From: Isoetes taiwanensis
Taxonomy: Eukaryota > Streptophyta > Lycopodiopsida > Isoetales > Isoetaceae
Length of the DNA: 64,000 nt
Direction of reading: 5' to 3'
NCBI GenBank assembly: GCA_021234155.1
Contig: JAJEKV010000091.1
Location: 3,853,501 to 3,917,500, forward strand
A program made the position numbers and the translations under genes. This document shows positions 12,251-23,801 of the stretch, piece after piece (the first letter of the stretch is position 1; each line of letters begins with the position of its first letter). The notes under the pieces are model-generated. The model did not search any database, was not told where the DNA came from, and was given only the letters and a program-made list of their open reading frames with translations.

Positions 12251-13415
12251 ATTCCTCCCTTTTTGAAGGCAACTGACCTCAGTTGTGTCCATAAACAAAT
12301 TAAGCACCAACTTAATTTATCCAATTGAGGACCAACTCAATTTGTACATGAACACCAACTCAATCCATTTTAAGGACCAAAGACTAGTATTATGACTTCA
12401 TAAAATAGCACCAACTATTTATGACAATCACAACTGTTGTGGCTAAAGATTAAGATAAAGATTCAGGGAAGATTTGATTATTCTTTTGAGATATATTAGC
12501 AAAGCTTAAGATCTACTAGATAAAATTTAAATTTTAAGATAAAGACAAGATTAAGAAAAGATCAAGGGTTCTTGTTGAAGCACCGACTCCAACCAGTAGC
12601 GCCAACTACTGCTCAAAACTCTAGACACCAATCTAGAATTTCAATGTCATCCATTAACATCAACACTTATGGCACCAACCATTGTGCAACTATTAATGGC
12701 ATGATCATTCATTGAAAGGAAGCAACAAAATTATAAAATAGATTTACAATTTCTCTAAAGGCACAAATCCTTTAAAATCTTTAACAGATTTTGAAGTCAC
12801 CTCTACTTTTAAACTACAATTTCTTACAGACAGATATTCATTATTAAGACATCTTACTAAAACAATGGACCACACTAAACTCGTTTAGTTTGGAATAGTT
12901 CAAGATTTATCAAGGATAAAGAGTTCAGAAAGATTGATCCGTCCACCACTGTAGATGCAGGAAAAGTTTCAACAGAGATCCATCTTGGCCAAGGAGATGG
13001 ATTGTCAGTTCTGGTTAGGCTTGATTGGAAGGAGATCCATTTTGGCAAATGAAATGGATTGATAAGGAAGATTAGGCTTAATTTCCTCTACTTATTCCAC
13101 ATCACCAATCACCTGCACCTATATATTTCCTGCAACAAATAATTTTGTCATACTGATATCGAAAGGTTGATTACTCTGGGTAGAATCGGATTGGAAAGAA
13201 TGATCCAAGAAGTTAAAATTTGAAATTCATAGGAAGAAAATCATTTAGATTTTCAGGTGGAGGAATTCTATTCCAGTTTGCAATCACTAGCACCAACTAG
13301 ATGACTTACAAACATCAAGAATAGCCAGAATAAGGTCCTCTATTCCTGTTTGCAATCTCCAGCACCAACCGGAAGTCTTTGCAATCTTTAGGAATAGCTT
13401 GGCTCTGATACCAAT
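12251..13415 (-). repeat. Internal region 2 of element C
   Basis: 1165 bp, near-identical to 10243-11410. PBS complement at 13401-13413. Confidence 0.85.
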
Positions 13416-14257
13416 TGATATGGTTCACAACAATAAACCATACCTTTTATAGGTTCACAACAATAAACCATACCTTTTATCTCCTCTAAATAGGATACCA
13501 GATCTCCTCAAACAAATCATAATCTCAGAATCAGAACCGCCTAGGTTTTTGCTACAGAATCCACAGAATAAACCTTTAGCAATGACAAAATGATCTAAGT
13601 ATGAAATAAGAAGTCAAATAAGCACAGATCCAATGAACATAAGATACGAGTTACACCAATTGATATGAACTACACCAATAGCTCAGAATGATCCGGCTCT
13701 AGTTCACCAAAACTAGAGGAAGATTCTCAATACAAGGCAAATAATGGCAGTTCTCCACCCAACCGGGCCAACCGGTGTTGAGAACTGGCAGATTAACAGC
13801 AAGGCAGAAGGCTAAGGCAATTTCTAGGCAAGTAGCTTGGTTCTCTTCAAAAAGGCAATCTTGGCTGTGCAGTCCAGTCTGACCCACGGCCACTCTTTTG
13901 GCGATATCTCACGATCCACAAGGAGTTAGCGAATGGGCGACCCCAATCCGGAAACTAGACACTGAGAGCTTTCCAATGAGCCCTGGGTCGCAATAATCAG
14001 ACTTATATTCGCTGAGATATGAGCGTTTGAAATTGGCCTTTTTGAAACTGCTATTTTTGGACTGAGATATTATCAAGAAGATTAGCTTGGCTTAATAGAT
14101 ATTATTTGACCATAACCATTACAATTGCCTTTTAATTGCCTTACAATTGCCTTTTAATTGCCTTGCCATGCTATTAGTTTGCCCTTCTCACACACCCATG
14201 CTAGTCCACCAAGACCAACGTTCAAGGCCACTCCCCCGAGCTACCATATCCATATCA
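13416..14257 (-). repeat. LTR 3 of element C
   Basis: 842 bp. Ends at 14257, immediately before the right gccct duplication. Confidence 0.87.
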
Positions 14258-14748
14258 GCCCTCCAAAAGGTTGGGAGCATATATGGCCTTGCCACGTGGC
14301 ATATGGCATCCTTATGGCATCTAGAATGATACCTAGGTTATTCACCTAGAGTTTTGACATAGAATTTATTTTCCAAAGGAACGGGCAAAAAGTAGGATGG
14401 CATATGAAATAGAAAGGAGTTTGTGATAGAATGAGAGTGGGGTTGAGGAATCAAGGCAAAAAATGAGAGAGGGCATGGAGAAATGTGAAGGGGAATAATT
14501 TAGGGGCAAAAGATTCTAGTTTACCATGGGGTATTCCAAACTCTAGCTTCCAATCTTCAAAAAGGTATCTTCCAAACTTCTTACCCAAAACCTTATAAGC
14601 ATCCTTTGACCTCAAATGAAGCATTTCTTATGAGAGTTGACCTTGAAGATAAAGATCCCTTGACCTTCACACCAATGTTGACTACCAAGTCTCCCTAACT
14701 CTTAGCAAACAAGCCAATCAATTAGTATGTTGCCCTTTGGGGGCAACA
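14258..14748 (-). repeat. Left LTR of B, second part
   Basis: Matches 22279-22770 of the right LTR and ends in the terminal hairpin gttgccctttgggggcaac followed by a. Confidence 0.9.
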
Positions 14749-15640
14749 TCTCGCCAAAACAAGAAAATGGCTGGTCCCCTCAGCCATAAAGGGTCTTCAT
14801 ATCTGCTCAAAAGTGTATGAATGAGGATTATGGTAGAAAGAGAATGTGAGGTGCAAGTGTTGATGGAATGGAGGTGAATATGGTGGTGTGGAGAAGTGAG
14901 TGAAAGAGAGGTAAAAATGAGTGTAAACATGGTGAAGTGGTGGTGGAAGTAGAGTGTATGAGGTGGGATGAATGTGTAAATGTTTGAATTTCGCCAAAAC
15001 AAGAAAATGTGTGAAGAATGAGTATGGATATGGTAGGATAGTGATGGAGGTAGAGTGTACAAAGTGAGGTGAAAGTGAGATCTCGCCAAAACACAAAAAA
15101 ATTATGCATTCCTGACCCTTGAAAAATGCAACTCTGCTATGGTGGTGAAGCTGAACTGCAGAGTGCTTCTTTTTGGGAATGAGAACAAGAGTAAAAAGTC
15201 TGAATGGATGGCAGGACCACTTGTGGTAGATGAATAAAGATGGAGAAAGGGTGCACCTGTCATGGAAACATACAAACAAATTAAACTTGATTCTTGCAAC
15301 TCTGCTATGATGGTGAAGCTGAATTTGCAGAGTGCACATTTGGGGGGATAAAATGAAAGAGCATGATGAATGGAGGGCGGGACCACAATGAGACAGGGTT
15401 GAATGAAAATGGACAAAGGGTGCTCCCCGCAAATGACACTTGGCAATTAATAAAAATCCCCTGTTTTGAAAACTATTTGATGGCTCATCCTTCATACTGG
15501 CTAATCTGCAAACATAAACTTAATGAAGACATTAGTCCTAAATTTAAGACAAAGTGGAATCCAACCTATCTAGTATCTAACTTTAATTCTAACTTGTTTA
15601 AATTCTAGAGCATAAAAAGGGACAAACAAATGTGCTGATC
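14749..15640 (-). repeat. 3' untranslated region of B with three PPT-like modules
   Basis: The module tcgccaaaaca(c/agaa)aa occurs at about 14750, 14993 and 15084, more copies than in A. The 48-bp module (aactctgctatg.tggtgaagctgaa) recurs near 15128 and 15298. The overlapping open frames on both strands (14718-15495) follow the repeat structure and show no domain. Confidence 0.6.
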
Positions 15641-17200
15641 CCAGTACCTCTTCAAGTGAATAGTGTTGATAGGATTTGGGAGTGACAAACCTGAAGTTAA
15701 TTCCTTTAGCCAATATGAATTGGTGCCTGCAGGTTCCAACACTTCATAGGGTCCCTCCCAAAGATTCTCAAACTTCATCGGCCGAAGTCCTCCCTTGATT
15801 TATTCCATTTCAGAACTAATTCTCCAGTCTTGAAGATCCCTTTGTATTTTATGAGCAAGCTTTGAAAGTCGCCAAATCCTTGGCTTTTTAAGTAAGTTAG
15901 CATTCTCAGCTTCCATTCTATATTCTTCTAAATGCAGTAAGGTATCCAATCTTTCCCGCAAAGCATGCTCAAAAGGCAAACACAAACTTATGAGCTAACC
16001 TCGAGAGATGGAAGCTCAAGTTTCCACGGAAGCACGCCTTCAATTCCATAAACTAAGTTAAAAGGGGTATGAGTGGTTGCTGCTTTAATGGTAACTCTAT
16101 AAGCCCATAGGGCATCCACCAGTTTAACATGCCAATCCTTTTGATTATCATCCACTTTGCTTTTCTCGCAAAATGCCCTTCAAAACTTTATTAGTAGCTT
16201 CTGCTTGACCATTACCTTGGGGATAGTAGGAGGAACTCTTGGTATGTTTGACTTTGAGAATGGCCAATAAATTAGCAATAACTTCATTCACAAAAGGGGT
16301 GCCTCTATCAGAATGTAATTGTAAAGGAATACCAAACTGCACAAATATACTCATGTAAGAACTTTGTCATTTGTGATGGCATTAGCCTGCCTCAAAGGAA
16401 TTGCCTCTGCCCATTTGGTGAAATAATCAGAGCTACAATAATATGCTGATGTTGTCCCCAGTAAGAGGGATTAATAGGACTAATATAATCTAATCCCCAA
16501 ATTTGGAAGGGCCCCGAGAAATTATGGGGTTTAGTGTTTTTGGGAGAAGGATCCTTTTGCCAAATATTTGGCACTTGTGGCAAGATTTTATAGCAAAGAT
16601 AGCAATCTTTTAAATATTGTAGGCCAATAATATCCCCGACTGAGAATTTTTTGGCGTAGTATCTCCAAGCAAAATGGCCTCCACATATTCCTTCATGCAT
16701 TTCTCTAATGATCAAGGCAGATTCTTCTTCATTGACACACCTTAATAATAGACCATCCCTGTTGACTTTACATAAAACATCATTAATCATTTTGAACTGC
16801 CTGCACCTTTCTTTAAATCTCCTTTGCTGGCTCGAGGTCAATCCTGAGGGCATCTCCTTAAATTGTAGAAAATTTTTATAGGTAGTCGCCAATCTTGTTG
16901 GCCCTGCTCATCATCATCTGCCTGTAAATAAGCTAAGGCATCCACAAAGTCAACAACTTCTACTACATCTTCATGGTCAAAGAAGATATAAGGTAAGTAA
17001 AGACTGGGACTCTTCACTTGATGTAACTCTTTTATAGAAATATCAAAGGTTTGTAACTTGCAAGCCCACCTTTGAATTTTTGGTTTAGAAGTAGCCTTAC
17101 CAAATAACAAACCCGTTGGATTTTGCTTCATATAAACTTGAACTGAACTCTTCAATAATAAATGACCTTGTCTCATCAATGAGAAACATGAGAGCAAAGC
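15641..17200 (-). pseudogene. RNase H to integrase part of element B pol, frame-broken
   Basis: Pieces in several frames match the A protein: the integrase end (about 15700-16140), the catalytic-core end with LHSDRGTPFVNE and YYPQGNGQAEATNKVLK (16148-16354), the HHCC region with EMHEGICGGHF (16392-16892) and the connection region with QRWACKLQTFDI (16838-17197). Element A is continuous across several of the break points, and the changes in B sit at CAG/CTG trinucleotides (for example agcagc reading agtcgc near 15868). The frame breaks may therefore be partly sequencing error rather than decay. Confidence 0.78.
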
Positions 17201-18500
17201 AAAGACTTTTCTCCATTCTCGGTATATTTTTCTTCAGTTGAACTCCAATTGTTTCTTGGGCAAAAGCTATGGTGTGCTTGTCCCTTGAGAATAGCTAATT
17301 AGCCTATGGCCTTTTTAGTAATAGTAATGTAGACCTCAAATGGCTTGGCCAAACTGGTTTTTTAGGAGAGTTGCTTCACAAATGGACTTTATAAGCAACT
17401 CAAAAGACTCTTGGCAATGGATGACCATGTGACAGAACATACTTGCTCTCGATTTGGAAATCCCGCCTATTCTTGTCAGCTTAGAAATAGGACTTATAAT
17501 GTGAGCAAAATTAGGAATATACATCCCGAGAAAACAGGTCATGCCAATAAAACTTTTGACCCGCTTCAAGTTTTTGGGGCACACATTTTTTTTGAGAGCT
17601 TCAACCTCTTCTTGTGCCACTGTATACCATTGTTGGATACCTCGTGGTCCCAAAAGTTGTCCTTTTGATGCAAAAAAAAAAATACATTTCTTTGGATTAA
17701 GGTTGACTCCAGATTCCCTACAAAAAGAACATATTTTTGCCAACAATTCCAAATGATTAGTAGGGTGAGATCCTAAACAAAGGTCATCCAAATAAACTCT
17801 GAATTCTTGAGGAGACATAGGCCTAAAAATAACATCCATGGCTCTCTGGAAAGTAGCAGGTGCATTCATTAGTCCAAAAGGCATTCTTTTCATTGCATAA
17901 GTTCCCCAGGGGTAATAAAAGAGGTCTTGGGTTGGTCTTCTTCTTTAATACTAACTGATTGAATCTCGAGAAGCCATCTAAAAATGAGTACACCTCTTTA
18001 CCTGCTACAGCATATAAGATCTCTTCTAAGAAGGGCAAAGGGTAACAATCTTTGATGGTAGCTTTGTTGAGGTCTCGATAGTCAATGCAAATTCTTAAAG
18101 CACCACTTTTTTTCTCCACAGAACAATACAAGATACCCATTCGATTAATAATTTCAATAATAACACCTGTGATCCAACATCTTATCCAATTCATCTTTAA
18201 TTAGTCCCATTATTGAAGCATTAATCCTTCTTAGTTTTTGAAAACAGGTTTACAACCTTCTTTAATCTTAATTTCAAATTGACATACATCGCTTTGATAC
18301 CCGATAGCTCAATAATCCCAAGCAAATACATCTTTCCTTTCTTCAAAAAAAACACTTGTATGTTTTTTTTGTTTTGATATTCAATCAAATCCCCAACAAA
18401 CAAGGTTCGAAGTCTTACCATTCTTAGTGATTACAATCTCTTGGTCTCTTTTTTTTTCGATGCATCAATGGTCAAAATAGGACAGAGTGCTTTTACCTCA
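17201..18500 (-). pseudogene. Reverse transcriptase of element B pol, frame-broken
   Basis: The segment 17336-17893 carries MPFGLMNAPATFQ and the YLDDLC active site. 17823-18194 carries the fingers with ALRICIDYRDLN and YPLPFLEEIL. 18221-18421 carries the region linking RNase H to RT. The VEKKSG stretch lost from A is present here, so B supplies the missing bases of A at this point. Breaks again coincide with CTG/CAG sites (17165-17300). Confidence 0.8.
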
Positions 18501-19728
18501 TTGTCATCAAGATCATCTTCGTGAATAGCTCCCTCGTTAAATGTGACATGAGAGTCTCCCTACACAAAGCATCAGCTTCAAAATTGTTCTCGGGGGATAT
18601 GAGTGATTTCCCATGAAGCAAAAACTCGAGAGCACTCCCATTGCTTGATTCTTCAAGAGCTCAATATCTGCATTTTTTGTTTGATAGTCTCCTCAAACTT
18701 GTCTCAGATTAATTGTGAATCACCATAAATGTGAATATTGGCAATATTCATAGATTTAGCTTCCCGGAGACCCGCAATCAAAGCTTTATATTACGCCACA
18801 TTAGAAGTGACTTGAGGAAAGATCCTTCCTACTTTAGCTAAAAGTTTGTGAGAAGAGTCTTTCAAAATAGCAGCAGATGATGCAACATTTAATTTTTTAG
18901 AGATACCTCCATCAAACCATAAGAACCCTGTTGGTCCTTGTATGCTGAGAGGTGCACTTTCCATAATAAGAGGAACCATCTCATATTTTCTTGGTCTTAT
19001 ATTTTTTACCCTGTAAGATCCCAAAGGTTCTTCAATTAGCATTTCTTTAATAAAATGTATCTCTTCCTTGGAGTCATAGGAGCCCTCTTGGTTATAAATT
19101 GTAGCAGTCTGAGAGCCATTGGAGATGGTACATCTCCCTTGGGACCAGACTGGCCTGGCATCCACAGTGGCTAACCACCTCCTTCCTAAAAGTAAGTCAT
19201 AGATATCAGATTCATCTCCTATATCTTCAAAAGACACCACAATAAAGTTAGCAGCTACAATTATGCCTTCTGTGTTAACAGGCACTTTAGTCACCACACC
19301 AATAGGAGAAATCTTAGCATTATAAAAAGATTTTAATAACATAGAAGCTTTCTTATCCACCTCAAAACCACATTTCTTCATAATATGATATGGCATGATA
19401 TTTAGAGGGGAACCCCCCATCAAGTAACACATTAGAGAAAGTATACCCTCCTAAAGCAGCTGAACATGTGAATGCTCCAGGGTCTTCTTCATGCTGTGCT
19501 AGAATAAGGTCAGTGGCATCAGTAAAATTCACATAAGCATTTAATACCTCACCATTAGTTTGCTGAAGTACCCTTTTTCTATAACTAGGTGCAATCTTTA
19601 ATAAAGTAAAAAGATCCACACTCACCTTAGAATTTTTAAGCAAAACATCTACCTCATCAAAGTCTTGATCTTTTTTACCATATTTTTGCTTTGAGGGGGG
19701 TGGAGCTATGGTTTGAGCAGTGATTCTA
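18501..19728 (-). pseudogene. Protease and upstream RNase H-like domain of element B
   Basis: 19362-19643 and 18791-19432 together cover the protease (LLDGG... then PLNIMPYHIMKKCGF, with a frame change at about 19410). The RNase H-like fold begins at WFDGG (about 18915). The later RNase H motifs (GDSQLI equivalent near 18715, EADAL equivalent near 18570) are readable only by changing frame. Domain order is as in element A, so protease-RNase H-RT is a property of the family and not a rearrangement of one copy. Confidence 0.78.
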
Positions 19729-21007
19729 CTATGTGTGGTACAGGCCCGGCAAGAGAATGCCTACTTGGTTCAAAGCATGTACTTGAGCTTCATTCATGCT
19801 TCTAGTTTGCACCACCATAACTTCTTTAGATTTAGGAACTTCTGTAGCTTGAATAAATCTTATAGAGGTGCTTGGTTCAGCAAATCTCACAGGGGGTTTG
19901 GACTCTGGTCTCTTCTCTTTTTCCCGCTTAGCAAAATATTCCTTAACAGCACACCTAGCATCAGTATGGCCAATCTCTTTACAAAAAGAACAAACAGGAC
20001 TTTCCTTTCCAAAGTGGCCTTTCCTATTACATTTGGGGCACACTTGCCAATAGCATATTTCTGATGGGTGAGAATTCCTATTGCAATGAATACATTCAGG
20101 GTAAGTTTTACCTGTTCTTGCAGCCTTGAGTTCAACCAATTGTTTGGTTATTTCTGCTAAGGCTTCAGTAACCTTGGATAGGTCTGACTTGACCTCTGCA
20201 ACTTGAGAATTGGCTTCCTCCTCTTTAGATTTCTTTTTCTCTTTTTGTATGGCATAGACTGGAATAGAAGGGGGATGATCATAATGTGCATCAGTAACAT
20301 CAGGATAAAACGGGTCATGATTATGAGGAGGAACATGATGCTTATCAGGCAAAGTAGAAAGCATCTGGGTTAGATCAGTGGTTTTGGCAAAGACTTTGTA
20401 TATGGAATCAAACCCTTCAACAGCTTGGATTTTGAGAAATTTTCTTTGGATATCTGGTCTTCTTTGTAGACCATTAATAAAAGCAGTAACTAAAAACAGA
20501 GTTGGGATGGTGATTTGTGCTTTTTGACATCTGCTCATAAATGTACTAAACCTTTCCTTGTACTGGTTCACACTTTCTCCTGCATGTATAGAAAAACCTT
20601 GCAATTCATTAACCAAATCTTGTGGAGCAGCTAACTTACCAAATCTATCCAGAAACTTCTTGACAAGTTCATCCCATGAGGTGGTACCCATCAACTTCTC
20701 ATAGGTTAACCAAGCACCAGCTTCACTCTCATCTTTGAAACATTTTTCAAATTCTGAAAGCTTGCATCCTTTCTTGAAACCATAATCCCTGTAATAGTCT
20801 TCAAATATTCTCAAAAAGTGGTTAGCACTCATCTTTGGAATCAAAGGTAGGCAAGGGAACATGGACATTCAACTCAAACTGGTATGGCATGTTCTGAAGT
20901 AAGCTAGCTGAGAAGCTTGAAGGCAATGGCCTCTCTCTGCAATGATCTGGTACATCAATATCTTCCAATGGTTCTGATTCTGCTGGAAATTTTTGCTTTG
21001 GAGCCAT
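19729..21007 (-). pseudogene. Gag of element B
   Basis: The start is taken at the ATG complement at 21005-21007 (MAPKQKFPAE), 41 bp from the LTR. A frame change lies near 20830-20870. The rest is one frame with a retrotransposon gag core (AGAWLTYEKLMGTTSWDEL, then ESVNQYKERFSTFMSRC), a coiled, charged linker (KEKKKSKEEEANSQ) and three CX2CX4HX4C zinc knuckles: CIHCNRNSHPSEIC, CPKCNRKGHFGKESP (last Cys lost) and CSFCKEIGHTDARC. Gag packages the element RNA. This is the most complete gag of the A/B family in the window. Confidence 0.85.
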
Positions 21008-21048
21008 GAGTTCTCGAGATCCGTGAAGATCTGGTAGAACCTCCAAGA

Positions 21049-22770
21049 TGTTGACCCTCAACCTGGCCTAGAGAGTCAAACACAAGAAGCTAACTTGAGT
21101 TTTCACTCAAGTTGGGGTTAGAACCTCCAGATCACTTAAGGTGATCAATCTACACAAGAATTTTCCAAAGAAGAAGCTAAGTTATAGAGTTTTCATACCT
21201 TTCCCAATTCTGGATTTTGGACTCCTTGCTCAAATCGACACAGATCTCGCATGCAGATCGATTTTCAAGGTCAGATGCCTGTGACTTACTCAGAAAAGTT
21301 GTAGGCAAGCAAAGGTAAAGATCTTGACCAAGTCTGAGTCTTGATTTGTGAGATATTCGATCTCAAAGTTGGGTCAATTTTTGGTCAATGTCAGTCAATA
21401 TTACAAACAGAGCTCAGAGTTTTGTAACTTGAGTTGTAGGTTGAAATTTAAAGAAATTCCAAAACTAGGGTGCTCTATAGACTTCAAGGGTAAGGTGCAT
21501 GCTGACAAATCATAATTTGAATCCCTAAAACTATTTTTTTTTTGGCACTGTTTTGTAGATATCAGTCTAGGTTTGTATCAGACAGAATGCAGAAAATGAC
21601 AACTCGAGTCTGAGATGGATTTTTTCTGAAATTTTTGTGCACACAGGTGCAAATAAATAGGGATACGAAGTGCAAATGGTCTTATGCAAGAAAAAATAGG
21701 GGAATTCTTTTCTGTAAAAATGTTTGTGATGCAAAAATGCTAAAGGATCATGACAGTAGACTTTTTGAATACTTGGCAATCAATTTTCATTGATATGAAG
21801 GTAATATAAGGTGAATAAGGATCTTAGGAACATATATCAATCAATAATGTAGCTCAGGAGGTCAATAATAGTATCAAAATCAATAGTATCAGTCCAATCT
21901 TCTCAGATTAAACCGTGGAACACTCAGAAACTTCAAGAACGTCTTCAGATCATGCTCAGCATGTATCAATGTCGAGGTTTGATGCGTCTGGGCCTTCAAA
22001 AATTCTCTGTGTCGATCACCCCAGTTATATTTTCAAATTTTTATGGATCCAGAATCTTAGGCTTTGATTATGGGTTTGTTTGGTAGCTAAGAGGCGGGAA
22101 GAGAAGATTCGGGAGGAATTCGAAGGAGTTTTCTAATTTTAGGGTTCGTGGAGGGAATCTCGCGAGCATCTTTCGAGTATATTTGGAGATTCCGGCCTTT
22201 TAAAAATTCAATTTTCAATGGCGTAAGTGGGAAAATGAACCTTTGGTTTTTTTGGGATCTCCTAGGAATCTTTAAGGATGCCCTCCAAAAGGTTGGGAGC
22301 ATATATGGCCTTGCCACATGGCATATGGCATCCTTATGGCATCTAGAATGATACCTAGGTTATTCACCTAGAGTTTTGACATAGAATTTATTTTCCAAAG
22401 GAACGGGCAAAAAGTAGGATGGCATATGAAATAGAAAGGAGTTTGTGATAGAATGAGAGTGGGGTTGAGGAATCAAGGCAAAAAATGAGAGAGGGCATGG
22501 AGAAATGTGAAGGGGAATAATTTAGGGGCAAAAGATTCTAGTTTACCATGGGGTCTTCCAAACTCTAGCTTCCAATCTTCAAAAAGGTATCTTCCAAACT
22601 TCTTACCCAAAACCTTATAAGCATCCTTTGACCTCAAATGAAGCATTTCTTATGAGAGTTGACCTTGAAGATAAAGATCCCTTGACCTTCACACCAATGT
22701 TGACTACCAAGTCTCCCTAACTCTTAGCAAACAAGCCAATCAATTAGTATGTTGCCCTTTGGGGGCAACA
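21049..22770 (-). repeat. Right (5') LTR of element B
   Basis: 1722 bp, uninterrupted, TG...CA with terminal hairpin. It provides the empty-site reference for the element C insertion at about 22276-22284 (ggatgccctccaaaagg). Confidence 0.92.
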
Positions 22771-22775
22771 GTGGC

Positions 22776-23760
22776 CTTTTCTATTACATTTAGGACACAC
22801 TTGCCAATAGCAAATTTCTGATGGATGAGAATTCCTATTGCAATGAATACATTCAGGGTAAGTTTTACCTGTTCTTGTAGCCTTGAGTTCAACCAATTGT
22901 TTGGTTAGTTCCGCTAAAGCTTCAGTAACCTTAGATAGGTCTGACTTGACCTCTGTAACTTGAGAATTAGCTTCCTCCTCTTTAGATTTCTTCTTTTCTT
23001 TCTGTATGGCATAAACTGGAATGGAAGGGTGATGATCATAATGTGCATCAGTAGCATCAGGGTAAAAAGTATCATGGCTATGGTGAGAAACATGGTGCTT
23101 GTCAGGCAAGGTAGAGAGCATCTGAGTCAGGTCAGTGGTTTTGACAAAAACTTTGTATATAGAATCAAATCCTTCAGCAGCTTGGATCTTGAGCAGTTTC
23201 CTTTGGATGTCTGGTCTCCTTTCTAAACCATTAATAAAAGCAGTGACTAAAAAAAGGGTTCGAATTGTGACCTGAGCTCTTTGGCACCTGCTCATGTATG
23301 TACTAAACCTTTCTTTGTACTGATTCACACTTTCCCCTGCATGTATAGAAAAATTTTGCAACTCATTTACCAAATCTTTTGGAGCAGCCAACCTACCAAA
23401 CCTTTCTAAGAACTTCTTGACGAGTTCATCCCATGAGGTGGTTCCCATTAACTTTTCATAAGTTAACCAAGCACCAGCCTCACTCTCCTCTTTGAAACAT
23501 TTTTCAAATTCTGAAAGCTTGCATCCTTTTTTAAAACCATAATCCCTGTAATAATCTTCAAATATTCTCAAAAAGTTGTTAGCAATGCTGGAATCAAAAG
23601 TAGGCAAGGGAACAGGGACATTCAATTCAAATTGATATGGCAGGTTTTGGAGCAGGCTAGTTGAGAAACTTGAAGGCAATGGCCTTTCTCTGCAATGATC
23701 TGGTGCATCAACATCCTCTAATGGTTCTTGTTCTGCTGGAAATTTTTGTTTTGGAGCCAT
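22776..23760 (-). pseudogene. Gag N-terminal part of element A, cut by element B
   Basis: The frame from the ATG at 23760 runs through the same gag core as B (TYEKLMGTTSWDEL, ESVNQYKERFSTYMSRC) to zinc knuckle 1 and the first half of knuckle 2 (CPKCNRKGH). The LTR of B interrupts it there; the next residues of A are found at 8128 reading leftwards. No stop or frameshift is seen in this part, so this gag was open when B inserted. Confidence 0.9.
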
Positions 23761-23801
23761 GAGTTCTGAGATCCAGGAAGATCTCGGTAGAACCTCCAAG
23801 A
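23761..23801 (-). promoter_or_regulatory. Putative primer-binding region of element A
   Basis: Immediately downstream of the 5' LTR on the - strand the sequence reads tcttggaggttctaccgaga. The TGG start and position suit a PBS, but I do not recognise the matching tRNA. The same block is present in B (about 21026-21048) and, as gatctcggtagaacctcca, in D (27453-27472). Confidence 0.5.

Larger units (their letters stand above)
9399..14257 (-). mobile_element. Coding-less LTR retrotransposon C with LTR-internal-LTR-internal-LTR structure
   Basis: The ends are inverted repeats (tgatatgg at 9399, ccatatca at 14250-14257), flanked by the perfect 5-bp duplication gccct (9394-9398 and 14258-14262). 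Three LTRs (9399-10242, 11411-12250, 13416-14257, about 842 bp each) alternate with two internal regions (10243-11410 and 12251-13415, about 1166 bp each). Each internal region has a polypurine tract beside the left LTR (on the - strand aaaaagggaggaat) and a PBS beside the right LTR that reads TGGTATCAGAGCC on the - strand, complementary to initiator tRNA-Met. No gag or pol motif is visible in any frame. Confidence 0.88.
8129..22770 (-). mobile_element. Ty3/gypsy retrotransposon B (Tat-like, sister of A), inserted in gag of A
   Basis: The perfect target duplication gtggc is present at 8124-8128 and 22771-22775; removing B restores the zinc-knuckle coding sequence of A in frame. The right LTR (21049-22770, 1722 bp) is uninterrupted. 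The left LTR (8129-14748) is split by element C. Coding order on the - strand is the same as in A: gag (ATG at 21007), three zinc knuckles, protease, RNase H-like, RT, RNase H, integrase. The LTR ends (tgttgaccct / gggggcaaca) are those of A, but the LTR bodies differ, so A and B are subfamilies of one family. Coding is heavily frame-broken, mostly at CAG/CTG positions. Confidence 0.9.

Noticed and set aside
9399-14257. Roughly 2-kb tandem satellite array
   Set aside because: PBS, PPT, TG/CA ends and a single target duplication show LTR retrotransposon structure, not a satellite.
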